Assembly (NCBI RefSeq): GCF_900106525.1
Contig: NZ_FNOG01000001.1
Span: 248,001 to 312,000, forward strand
Source: Lysobacter enzymogenes
GTDB taxonomy: Bacteria > Pseudomonadota > Gammaproteobacteria > Xanthomonadales > Xanthomonadaceae
Length of the DNA stretch: 64,000 bases
Direction of reading: 5' to 3'
Below the pieces are notes generated by a model. The model made no database searches and had not been told where the DNA came from. It was given only the letters and a program-made list of their open reading frames with translations. A program made the position numbers and the translations under genes. Within the stretch, counting starts at the first letter, position 1; every line of letters starts with the position of its first letter. Of the stretch, positions 25,383 to 32,844 are shown in pieces.

Positions 25383-25434
25383 GGGGTCAGAGCAGCCTTT
25401 CTCTCTATAAGTCGAGAAAGGCTGCTCTGACCCC
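25383..25434. repeat. 52-bp hairpin repeat right of the VOC gene (GGGGTCAGAG family)
   Basis: GGGGTCAGAGCAGCCTT pairs with AAGGCTGCTCTGACCCC around a loop TCTCTCTATAAGTCGAGA. It is in the same orientation as the copy at 24885, and both copies are followed within one to two bases by TTCTAGC, so the duplicated unit extends slightly past the palindrome. Confidence 0.88.
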
Positions 25435-25536
25435 GTTCTAGCAATCTTCTGCATCGTAGCCTTGTCGTACTTAGCCTCAATGACCGCGTGAAGGACGCTT
25501 GCCGCGAAGCGGCATCGTTTGAATGATTTGTTAGAC
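25435..25536 (-). other. Possible attC-like palindrome after the DUF4145 gene
   Basis: Read on the minus strand, four bases after the DUF4145 stop, the sequence runs GTCTAACAAATCATTCAAAC then GATGCCGCTTCGCGGCA, which is strikingly like the left half of a class 1 integron attC site. A right arm ending GATTGCTAGAAC at the far end is an imperfect complement with single unpaired bases. The terminal core is GCTAGAA rather than GTTRRRY, and its outer bases also belong to the flanking hairpin repeat, so the site is degenerate at best. Confidence 0.4.
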
Positions 25537-25540
25537 CTCT

Positions 25541-26218
25541 TCACGTGAACGCTCTAGCTGCATGCTGGGGCAGTACATACACATCTTGGAGAAGATGCTC
25601 ACAGACATCGAGCGCGACGCCGAGTTGGTCTTCGCTGTGTGGTTTAACCTCATGCGCGGCGTCGTTTCCAAGCGTTCTTATCTTGTGAAGGATTTTCGCC
25701 CCCTCTGGAGACAGCGATCCTTGGGAAACTAATCCGTCAATGCGCTGGACTAAGTTTGCCCCCGGGGAGGATTTGTCTTTGCAGACCGTCTCGACGATTG
25801 CTCTAAGACCTATGCCAACAAGAACAGGCTGATTGTTGTTTATTGCCTTGATAGTCTCTTCGTAGATCCGCTGCACATTGCCGGGTAAAAGGTACACATC
25901 TTTAAGCGGCGACCTTCCGTCCCGAGCTGGGTAGAGGTTTAGAGTCTCGTTGTATTCAACGTTCTCAAGATCAATAAAGTCCCAATCTTCCGAGTTGCGA
26001 CTGGACGACCGAAATCCAGTTATCTCGCAACCTTGGCACATGATCACTTGGTACTCAGCCCAGTACTGTACTGAATTCTCACCGAACCAGTTTTCTCCAT
26101 CGATGTTCACAGAAGCGAGTACAAGGTGCTTTGTCGAGCGTTTGCACTCGCTGCACTGAGCGTCAATGACCGCATTGGCGGTCTTGTTTATCTCTCGGGT
26201 GACAGTATTCTTTGGCAT
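25541..26218 (-). CDS. DUF4145 domain-containing protein
   Basis: A 225-residue soluble protein. The N-terminal third has two CxxC pairs (CSEC near residue 22 and CQGC near residue 63) that could form a zinc ribbon. The C-terminal part is a typical DUF4145 domain: RIYEETIKAIN, VLVGIGLRAIVETVC, and KIRTLGNDAAHEVKP. DUF4145 occurs fused to restriction and other nucleic-acid enzymes and alone in accessory regions; its activity is not established. The composition is AT-richer than the core genome. A possible attC-like site follows it, so it may be an integron-type cassette. Confidence 0.85.
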   Translation of the reverse strand: MPKNTVTREINKTANAVIDAQCSECKRSTKHLVLASVNIDGENWFGENSVQYWAEYQVIMCQGCEITGFRSSSRNSEDWDFIDLENVEYNETLNLYPARDGRSPLKDVYLLPGNVQRIYEETIKAINNNQPVLVGIGLRAIVETVCKDKSSPGANLVQRIDGLVSQGSLSPEGAKILHKIRTLGNDAAHEVKPHSEDQLGVALDVCEHLLQDVYVLPQHAARAFT

Positions 26219-26221
26219 AGA

Positions 26222-26280
26222 GTTTTAACCCCGTAATTGAGCGGCGGCGTGGTCGTACGCCTCGAATTAATCTTTAGGTG
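26222..26280 (-). other. Possible attC-like 59-base palindrome after the GIY-YIG-like gene
   Basis: The 59 bases between the GIY-YIG-like stop and the DUF4145 start form an imperfect palindrome. On the minus strand CACCTAAAGATTAATTCGAG is mirrored by CTCAATTACGGGGTTAAAAC, with a few bulged bases, around a GC-rich centre. Length, bulges and the position directly behind a gene fit an attC recombination site. The outer cores (CCTAAAG, GTTAAAA) are imperfect, so it may be decayed or coincidental. Confidence 0.4.
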
Positions 26281-26298
26281 ACAGATAGGCCGCAGCCT

Positions 26299-26832
26299 TC
26301 ATTCTAGCCCCATAAGTCCTGCGAAGGCTCGTGCGTTGCTGGACGGCTGACCTTGGCCGCGGTTTATCACTCCCCTCACGGAAACTTGATTTACAGTTGA
26401 AATTATGGTTTTCGGACGTCCGCTGACTTTTCTTTCATTTATTAGGCCGGGGTTCTTAGATCTTGCAATCCATATCAATAGCGTCTCAAGACTATCTATT
26501 TTGGAAATGGCTTGTTTGCTATCTGCGGAAATAAAAGTGATAGATGGCTTTCCTTGTCGACCAAACATTGCTGCTGAGTACTTCCTCAACTTGTCTCGCG
26601 TTACGGACTCAGCGCAAAGCGTTTGTTTCGCTGCCATTCCTACATACCAGGGAACAGGATTGCCGCCGCCGTTATTCAAGGCGAAGATATAGATGCCGTA
26701 GCCTTTGCCGGAAGCGCTGGTCTGAATTCGCTCGATCGATTTCTCATTTAGTGTACGGATCAATCCGTGCGTATTGGGAATGTCCTCTGTCTGAAGTTCA
26801 AGTCGTTTCTGCACTGTGAACTCAACGGTCAT
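26299..26832 (-). CDS. GIY-YIG-like protein of unknown function
   Basis: A 177-residue protein whose middle resembles the GIY-YIG nuclease core: GYGIYIFALNN (about residues 44-54) then PWYVGMA (about 60-66), spaced as the two beta strands of that fold. A later basic stretch (DKLRKYSAAMFGRQGKP) could supply the catalytic arginine, and a Glu occurs in NERKVSGR. The match is on the core motif only and no accessory DNA-binding domain is seen. Composition is AT-rich. It lies upstream of DUF4145 on the same strand, 80 bases away. It may be a nuclease, but activity is unproven. Confidence 0.55.
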   Translation of the reverse strand: MTVEFTVQKRLELQTEDIPNTHGLIRTLNEKSIERIQTSASGKGYGIYIFALNNGGGNPVPWYVGMAAKQTLCAESVTRDKLRKYSAAMFGRQGKPSITFISADSKQAISKIDSLETLLIWIARSKNPGLINERKVSGRPKTIISTVNQVSVRGVINRGQGQPSSNARAFAGLMGLE

Positions 26833-27201
26833 GGCTCGGTCCTGTAATTCGCCGGAGTGGCATTGGGTCTTTCACCTAACTACCTAATAGCCGGACTCCT
26901 GTGTCCGGTTATACGACCTATCTACAGAGCACCGTATGGTGGGCTATTCCCTGATACGGCGCGATCTTAGGGCCGCTTGGTCCGGCTAACAAGTCGACCC
27001 ATAACCGGATCGACGAGACCGAACTTAGCAGTCATGAAAGTCCGCTTTAGGTCGGAAGCGGCCTCTCTGCGATCTATTGCCCTTGAATATCTTCTACGAG
27101 ATACGCGTTTCGGCAATAAATTCGGACTTGTCTGATTGACGCCCGCTGGCTGGCTCTACAAAGTCCCAGCCACGGAGCCTCTAACCTCCGCTCGAAGCGG
27201 T
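26833..27201. other. AT-richer gene-free stretch at the right end of the island
   Basis: I see no convincing gene here. GTTAGGT (minus strand, 26874-26880) matches the integron core GTTRRRY and lies 42 bases before the GIY-YIG-like start. A CCGGAC/GTCCGG hairpin is at 26892-26909. A GTCCGCTTTAGGTCGGAAGC word near 27040 resembles hairpins seen between accessory genes in related bacteria. The stretch reads like decayed intergenic DNA of an accessory array. Confidence 0.45.
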
Positions 27202-27229
27202 ACCCACCTTACGTAAACGGTGGGTTTTT
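27202..27229 (+). terminator. Rho-independent terminator-like hairpin
   Basis: ACCCACC (27202-27208) pairs with GGTGGGT (27219-27225) around a loop containing TACGTA, and the descending arm runs into five Ts. No gene ends immediately upstream on the plus strand, so it may be a remnant or may insulate the following leader. Confidence 0.6.
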
Positions 27230-27267
27230 CACGTCTGATGTTCAGGCATACCGATGCGGTTTCCTGC

Positions 27268-27341
27268 GTCGGGAGGGCGGCTAATACAAGACCCGCAAGG
27301 GGAATACGCCCGCCGGCTTCGAGCGGTTAGAGCCTCCCGAC
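27268..27341 (+). promoter_or_regulatory. Structured leader upstream of a small gene
   Basis: GTCGGGAGG (27268-27276) is the exact complement of CCTCCCGAC (27333-27341), enclosing 56 bases that include further short pairings (GACCCGC, CGCCCGCCGG). It lies about 60 bases before the start at 27402, so in RNA it would form a large closed stem in the 5' leader. I cannot match it to a known riboswitch. Confidence 0.4.
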
Positions 27342-27401
27342 ACCCCGCCGGCCGCATGCCGCGCCGCGCGGGTTTTCCGCTCAAGGACAGGAGTGCCGCG
27401 T

Positions 27402-27686
27402 ATGCCTCGTAAATCCGACCCCGAGCCCCCGCGCGAAGGGGTGGTGATGCCCGTTGACGCGTTCGAAGCGCTTTCCGCTTTCCAGCAGGAGTTGCACGGG
27501 ATCGTGCGGACCTTGCAGCCGGAGGTGTTGGTCGAAATCGGTTATCCCGCCGGGCAGGACCATCGCTTGCTGCGGGAGGTGTTCCAGGCGCTGGCGCGGC
27601 GGCTGGATCCGGTGATGGATGCTTGTGTGTGGTCGCCCGTTGGGGACGATGGGGCGGGGCCGGCGCCGTCGCGGCGTCTGCACTGA
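27402..27686 (+). CDS. Small protein, possibly XAC0095-like
   Basis: A 94-residue protein starting at ATG 27402, with AGGAG at 27389-27393, eight bases upstream. After a charged opening it has a helical core (PVDAFEALSAFQQELHGIVR, then QDHRLLREVFQALARRLDPV). The layout is reminiscent of the small xanthomonad XAC0095 family, but I am not certain of the match. Function is unknown. It is immediately followed by the 21-bp-period repeat region and has an unusual structured leader. Confidence 0.6.
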   Translation: MPRKSDPEPPREGVVMPVDAFEALSAFQQELHGIVRTLQPEVLVEIGYPAGQDHRLLREVFQALARRLDPVMDACVWSPVGDDGAGPAPSRRLH

Positions 27687-27779
27687 CCTGTGGGGGGCTT
27701 GCTCCGGTAGCGGCAGGGCGGTTGCGGCTCGTCCTGCCTCGCCGTCGCTGCGGTAGGACTTGGCGTCGGCCCGGGCCGC

Positions 27780-28221
27780 GCCGATCGCAAGCCAAAAAGC
27801 CTTGCGCGCGAGCCGGAAGGCGTCGCGCGCAAGGCTTTTGGGGTCGCCGTCGGAGGGCTTTTTCTCGCCCGCAAGCCGCGCCGCCCGGGTCGCCGCATCG
27901 CGCATCCCGGCCGCAAGGCGATTCGCTTCGCGCCCAAGCTGCGGATGCTTGCGCGCGACGGTTCGAGTCTTGCGTTCGCAACGCGCCGGGTGTCGCGCGC
28001 AAGTCGTTTGGCTTGCGCTTGGGGCACGGTGGCTTGCGCTTGGTGCGGAAAGGCTTGCGCGCGAGCCGTTTTGGCTTGCGAGCGCAACGCTTTGAGCGTT
28101 GCGCTCAAGCCAAATACGTCGCGGGCAACCTGTGCGGGGTTGCGGCCGGGTATCAGCGCGTTGCGCGCAAGCCGCGACGGGTTGCGGCCGGGGCTGCGCG
28201 GCTTGCGCTTGGGCCGCCGGC
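27780..28221. repeat. Degenerate repeat with a 21-bp period
   Basis: From 27991 to 28221, eleven consecutive 21-base units can be read without any indel (starts at 27991, 28012, 28033, 28054, 28075 and so on), each opening with a variant of CTTGCG(C/A) or GTTGCG(C/G) followed by a CAAG/CGAG-type core. Similar units with one-base slips continue left to about 27780. The period equals seven codons, so long frames on both strands show seven-residue repeats such as LARDAFR-LARKAFW. No frame has a credible start and product, so I treat it as a repeat rather than a gene. Confidence 0.8.
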
Positions 28222-28251
28222 TCGCGCCGACGCCGCTACCCGCAACCCGCC

Positions 28252-29208
28252 TTACTTGCTCTGCACCGCAGCCACCGGCTTGTCGGCCTTCGCCAACTCC
28301 TCCACGACCACCGGCCAAGCCGTGTCTTGCGGATCCAACGCCGAGCGCAAATACGCCCAACTCAAGCGCTGCATATCCGCCAACCGCTGCGGATCCTCAT
28401 CCGTCGCCTCCTTCGCGTCATACCCGCTGATCCCGCCATACAGATGCTCGGCCCCGAACACCGTCAGCAACGTCTTCGGCGCAGGCCCCAGCCGGTAAGC
28501 GTCGGCGCGCCAATCCTGCCGCTCGGAAAAGAACGGATGGAAATCCTTGTCGCCGGCGACGACCAGCATCGGCAGCGTCATGGTGCTGAAGTCGTTGCCC
28601 TTGAGGTCGGGGTAGTTCTCGGCCGCCCACGCGGCGACGTCCTTGCCGTCGCCGGGGCCGCCGAACACCACTGCGGCCTTGAGGCGCGGATCGGTGAGGT
28701 CGACGAGGTGGCCGTCGGCGTCGGTCATGCGCATGCCGGCGAGCAGGCACACGGTGTGGCCGCCGAGCGAGTGGCCGACGGCGACGACGCGGTCCTTGGC
28801 CAGGCGCCCGGCCAGGAACGGCACCGCGGCTTCGATGGCGTCGAGGTGGTCGAGGATGAAGTGCATGTCGCGCGCGCGCGATCGCCAGAACAGCGGGCCT
28901 TCGGGGCCGGTCGGGTCGAGCGCGAGGGTCTTGGAGTCCTGGTGGGTCGGCTGGATCACCACGAAGCCGTGCGCGGCGTAGAAGTCGACCAGCGGGGCGT
29001 AGCCGCGGCTGGAGGACAGGTAGTTCGAGGCGCCGTGCCCGTGCGAGAGCAGCAGGATCGGCAGCGCCTCGCCGGTCACCGGCGCGGTGACGCGCAGTTC
29101 CAGCGGCGCGATCCGGCCGGGTACGTCGAATCGGACCGGGTTGAACGACAGAGTCGGGGTGGCGGCGGTGACCGGGGCGCGGTCGGGTTTGAGGCTCGGT
29201 TCGCTCAT
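28252..29208 (-). CDS. Alpha/beta hydrolase (PAF-acetylhydrolase/chlorophyllase-like)
   Basis: A 318-residue cytoplasmic alpha/beta hydrolase. It has LLSHGHGASNYLSS at the oxyanion region, nucleophile motif GHSLGG, an acidic residue in VAGDKDFHP and a late histidine in GAEHLYGG. The start at 29208 has a GGAG site and gives no signal peptide; longer frames upstream are not conserved. The fold is close to dienelactone hydrolase and platelet-activating-factor acetylhydrolase-like enzymes. It is divergent from an AraC regulator 131 bases away, a common pairing in which the regulator controls the enzyme gene. Confidence 0.88.
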   Translation of the reverse strand: MSEPSLKPDRAPVTAATPTLSFNPVRFDVPGRIAPLELRVTAPVTGEALPILLLSHGHGASNYLSSSRGYAPLVDFYAAHGFVVIQPTHQDSKTLALDPTGPEGPLFWRSRARDMHFILDHLDAIEAAVPFLAGRLAKDRVVAVGHSLGGHTVCLLAGMRMTDADGHLVDLTDPRLKAAVVFGGPGDGKDVAAWAAENYPDLKGNDFSTMTLPMLVVAGDKDFHPFFSERQDWRADAYRLGPAPKTLLTVFGAEHLYGGISGYDAKEATDEDPQRLADMQRLSWAYLRSALDPQDTAWPVVVEELAKADKPVAAVQSK

Positions 29209-29339
29209 GGCGGGCTCCTGAGGTGGCATCCGGGCGCGCTCCGCGAGGGCGAAGGGCGGGACGGGATGAGCCACTGTAGACAGCGCAAACAGGACGTCCC
29301 ATAGTCGAATATCCATAAATCGCCAGAGATCGTCCGGTT

Positions 29340-30281
29340 GTGACCGACCCGCTCGCCGAAGTCGTCTCGCTGCTGCAGCCCGAAGCGGCGCTGTCCAAGG
29401 TGGTCAGCGGCGGCGGCGCCTGGCGCGTGCGCCGCCCGGGCGGCGACCGGCCGTTCTACTGCGTGGTGCTGGAGGGCACGGTCGCGCTGCGGGTGGGCGG
29501 GCAGGCGGCGGTCGAGGTGTTGCCGGGCGATTTCGTGCTGATCCCGGCGATGTCGGGCTTCGAGTTGTCCGGCGGCGAGCCCGAGAGCGACGGCGGCGCC
29601 GATCCGGAAGCGGTCGCCGTGCGCGACGGCGAGGTGCGTCATGGCGATCCCGACGCGCCGGCCAATCTGCGCGCCCTGGTCGGTCATCTGACCTTTGGTT
29701 CGCCGGACAGCGCGCTGCTGGTGTCGTTGCTGCCCGCGCTGATCCACGTGCGCGGCGATCCGCGGCTGGGCGCCATCGTCGCCCTGGTCGGCGAGGAAGC
29801 ACGCCATCGGCGCCCGGCGCGCGAGGTGGTGCTGGCGCGCTTGCTCGAAGTGATGCTGATCGAAGCGCTGCGTTGTTCTTCCGGCACCGCCGCATCGCCG
29901 GGTTTGCTGCGCTGTCTGGCCGATGCGCGGCTCGCAGCCGCGGTGCGCCGCCTGCACGAAAGCCCGGCGCGCAACTGGACGGTGGCGTCGATGGCCAGCG
30001 AGGCCGCGCTGTCGCGCTCGGCGTTCTACGAGCGCTTCAGTCGCGCGATGGGCGTGGCGCCGATGGAGTATCTGCTGTCGTGGCGCATGGCCTTGGCCAA
30101 GAACTTCCTGCACCGCGGCCAGGACGGTCTGGCCGGCATCGCCGAGCGCGTCGGCTACGGATCTGCGAGCGCGTTCAGCGCGGCGTTCACCCGCTTCGTC
30201 GGCGTCGCGCCGTCGCATTACTTGCGTTCGTTGGCGGTGGATTCGGAACGGCCGCAAACGGCGGTGGCGTCGGGCGAGTGA
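29340..30281 (+). CDS. AraC family transcriptional regulator with cupin-type sensor
   Basis: A 313-residue regulator starting at GTG 29340. The N-terminal half is a cupin-like sensor (residues about 1-180; FYCVVLEGTVALRV, VLPGDFVLIPA). The C-terminal ~100 residues hold the double helix-turn-helix: VASMASEAALSRSAFYERFSRAMGVAP and GIAERVGYGSASAFSAAFTRFVGVAPSHY. It is the AraC type (AraC_binding_2/cupin_6 N-domain) that is often divergently transcribed from an enzyme it controls, here the alpha/beta hydrolase. The 131-base gap (29209-29339) should hold its operator; no clear repeat was identified. Confidence 0.92.
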   Translation: MTDPLAEVVSLLQPEAALSKVVSGGGAWRVRRPGGDRPFYCVVLEGTVALRVGGQAAVEVLPGDFVLIPAMSGFELSGGEPESDGGADPEAVAVRDGEVRHGDPDAPANLRALVGHLTFGSPDSALLVSLLPALIHVRGDPRLGAIVALVGEEARHRRPAREVVLARLLEVMLIEALRCSSGTAASPGLLRCLADARLAAAVRRLHESPARNWTVASMASEAALSRSAFYERFSRAMGVAPMEYLLSWRMALAKNFLHRGQDGLAGIAERVGYGSASAFSAAFTRFVGVAPSHYLRSLAVDSERPQTAVASGE

Positions 30282-30517
30282 CGTCAGCGGCTTGACGGAT
30301 ACGCACCCATAGGTGGCGTTCGCCGAACGAACGCTTCGGCCGACGCGAGTATTCCTTCGGGCCGAGGTTTCCGCGTCTCATGCAGTGTGTCGCCCGGCGA
30401 TAGACTCGCCGCACCGGATCGCGCCTGGCTCTCCCATCGCCCTGCTCGCGTCAGCGTTTCGCGAGGCGATCCGGTCCCTGTAGCCGCTGCGAACCGGACC
30501 TTCCATTGCGAGCCACC

Positions 30518-31402
30518 ATGAAAATCCTGAATCCGCTTTTCCTCCTGCTTGCTCTCGCCTCTTCGGCCGCCACGGCCGCCACGCCCACTACGAGTGTTTA
30601 CGCCGTCGGCCATCAGGACGACTGGCAGTTGTTCATGAACCCGAACGCCTTCAACGACGTGCGCGACGCCAACGCCCGTACCGTCATCGTCCACACCACC
30701 GCGGGAGACGCCGGCGTGGGGACGGGCAACGCCGGGCGTTCGCAGCCGTATTACCTCGCACGCGAGGAAGGGGCGTTGCGCGCGCTGCGCTTCATCAAGT
30801 CGGCGTACCGCGATGTCGGCCAGCAGCAGTTGCAGCGCACGGTGCGCACGATCAACGGGCATCCGATCGTGCGTTATGCGTCCAGCGATGGTCGCGCGGT
30901 CATGTATTTCCTGCGGCTGCCCGACGGTGGCGTCGGCGGCAGCCAGAGCATCGCGTTGCTGAAGACGGCCGGCACGCCGGTCAGCGCCATCGACGGCTCG
31001 ACGACGTACGGCACCTGGGCGGATTTCACGGCGACCCTGGCCGCGTTGGTGCGCGCGGAGGCGTCGGGTTCGATCGATGTCTGGTTCAACCTCGCCGACA
31101 CCGACGCCACGCTCAATCCCGGCGACCATACCGATCACGTCTACACCTCGCAGGCGATGCAGGAGGCGCGCGCCGCGCTGTCGACCTGCATCAATCAGGC
31201 GCTGTTCGTCGAATACGACACCAAGAACCGGCCGGCGAACGTGGGCGGCGACAACCTGGTGACCAAGGTCGCGACCTGGGGCGCGACCAACTCCGGCATC
31301 GCCGACATGGACCACGCCAATTCCTTCGACAACGACCACAATCCGTGGCTGACGCGCACCTACTATCGAGTGCTCAACGGCACGGGGGATTGCGCGCTCT
31401 GA
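30518..31402 (+). CDS. Secreted PIG-L (LmbE-like) family deacetylase
   Basis: About 294 residues with a signal peptide ending near TAATP. The mature start carries AVGHQDDWQLFMNPN, matching the PIG-L/LmbE metal motif (HxDD), and a later DHTDHVYTS gives the HxxH-like third ligand. The family removes acetyl groups from N-acetylglucosaminyl compounds, and secreted relatives act on sugars outside the cytoplasm; the substrate here is not known. The closing DHNPWLTRTYYRVL segment is conserved-looking. It is a single gene. Confidence 0.82.
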   Translation: MKILNPLFLLLALASSAATAATPTTSVYAVGHQDDWQLFMNPNAFNDVRDANARTVIVHTTAGDAGVGTGNAGRSQPYYLAREEGALRALRFIKSAYRDVGQQQLQRTVRTINGHPIVRYASSDGRAVMYFLRLPDGGVGGSQSIALLKTAGTPVSAIDGSTTYGTWADFTATLAALVRAEASGSIDVWFNLADTDATLNPGDHTDHVYTSQAMQEARAALSTCINQALFVEYDTKNRPANVGGDNLVTKVATWGATNSGIADMDHANSFDNDHNPWLTRTYYRVLNGTGDCAL

Positions 31403-31686
31403 TCGCGGCGGCCGGTTCGGCGCTGCCGAACCGGCTGTAATCGCCGAACCAGGCGCCTGTCGTCCGCATCGGCGGCAGGCGCTTTCCGATACCGGCTCGC
31501 CATGACGCCGGCCCCGCGGCGAAGCGGGCACCCCGCAGCCGCCGCCCGCGGCATCGGCCGATCCACCCCGCCGCTCGCCCGCCGATCCGGCCGCTCGCCG
31601 GCCGATTTCCCCACTCGACCGATAAACCCCGCGCCGCCGCCGGCCCGGCGATAGCGTGCGATGGCTCCCCATCGAGGCCATCCCCC

Positions 31687-32049
31687 ATGCTGACGTCGAG
31701 CGATTTCCTCCAGGCCGTGCGGCCGGCTTTCATCGTCTACGCCCTGGCCATGGCCTCGACCGGGGCGGCGCTGCGGTTCGCGCCCGACGATGCGCGGCAT
31801 GCGGCGGCGCGCACGCCGGCGGCTTTGCAGTGGGTGCAGCGGACCCAGCGTTCGCTGACGCACCCGTCGGCGGCGCCGTCGATGGCGTTGGCGGCGCGGC
31901 CGCTGCGCGCAGACTTTCGTACCGGCGTTCGCACCGGCTTCGGCGCCCACGCCGGCCGCTGCGCCGCGACCGCCGCGCAGGCGCTGCCCGTCGATGCGAT
32001 GGCGGCGCACGGCGCGTCCGTGGCCGGCGCTCTGGCCGGCCTGCCTTAG
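31687..32049 (+). CDS. Small hypothetical protein, parent of the duplicated fragment
   Basis: A 120-residue protein beginning MLTSSDFLQAVRPAF, with one weak hydrophobic segment (residues about 14-30) and an Ala/Arg-rich rest. No family is recognised. Support for a real gene is indirect: its upstream region and first ~25 codons occur as a diverged copy at 24712-24878. The upstream 31403-31686 is GC-rich and shows no other gene. It could also be a small membrane-associated protein. Confidence 0.5.
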   Translation: MLTSSDFLQAVRPAFIVYALAMASTGAALRFAPDDARHAAARTPAALQWVQRTQRSLTHPSAAPSMALAARPLRADFRTGVRTGFGAHAGRCAATAAQALPVDAMAAHGASVAGALAGLP

Positions 32050-32082
32050 TCGGCTTCGGACGGCGCGCGCCGCGGCGGCGGG

Positions 32083-32580
32083 TCAGTAGCCGCCGCGCCC
32101 GAGGTAGACCGGGCCGATCGCGCATTGCTTGCCGCAGGCGTTGCACTTGTCTTCGGCGGCCTTGTATATCGCCTTTTCGCTGTCCGACAGCTTGGCCACT
32201 TCGTCGCCGAATTCCTTCGAGCCGACCTGCGCGCGCGACATCAACCGTTCGGTCACCGGCGTGGCGCGTATCGCCAACTCGTACATGCCGTCGCAGCTCT
32301 TGTAGCAGAAGCCGTCGTGCACCGAGACCGTCTCGCGCGGGCCGATGACGCCGGCGCCGATCATGAGGTCGCGGCAACCCTTGGACGCGGCGGACAAGTA
32401 ACTGTTCATCTCGCAATAGCCGGATTTGCAACTCATGCCGACATCGCAGGTGGCGACGATGTTGGCGTCTTCGCCGCAGGCGCCGCCGAGCTGGCGGACG
32501 AAATTCTTCTTGCCGAGCGCATCGCCGGCGAAGGCGGCGGCGAGCAGGAACAGGCAGGCGATCGGAAGGCTTCGGCTCAT
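32083..32580 (-). CDS. Secreted cysteine-rich protein
   Basis: A 165-residue protein with a signal peptide (start at 32580; hydrophobic core ending AFAGDALG). The mature part has about twelve cysteines (GGACGED, VATCDVGMSCKSGYC, FCYKSCDG, CNACGKQC), suggesting a disulfide-rich domain outside the cytoplasm. I recognise no family. It is a single gene transcribed towards the end of the 31687 gene; convergent neighbours are 33 bases apart. Confidence 0.72.
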   Translation of the reverse strand: MSRSLPIACLFLLAAAFAGDALGKKNFVRQLGGACGEDANIVATCDVGMSCKSGYCEMNSYLSAASKGCRDLMIGAGVIGPRETVSVHDGFCYKSCDGMYELAIRATPVTERLMSRAQVGSKEFGDEVAKLSDSEKAIYKAAEDKCNACGKQCAIGPVYLGRGGY

Positions 32581-32844
32581 GGTCTTCTCCGTGAACGGGA
32601 CGACGGACGGCGCGCGCCGCGGGGGCGGCACGCGGGCGACGGCGCTTGCGCGCGAGGGACTGGCCTGACGGTACGAGGCGGCGCGGACGGCCGCCGGGGC
32701 CGATCTTAGGCGCGGCGCGAACCGGGCCGATGTGATTGGCGTTGCAGCGTGAGCGGCGGTGAGGCGGGTCGCTGTCGCGGCTCCGGCGGCGCGCGCTTTT
32801 CGCTAAGCTGGCCGCCAGCGCCCGCACGGAGCCGCCGCGCCGTC

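Noticed and set aside
26980-27140. Possible tRNA or short gene in the gap right of the island
   Set aside because: No cloverleaf with a conserved T-arm could be drawn, and the only short frame (about 33 codons) has no supporting feature.
27542-28498. Long open frames on both strands through the 21-bp repeat
   Set aside because: They encode repeated low-complexity peptides, overlap in every frame as expected from period-21 DNA, and run into known genes.
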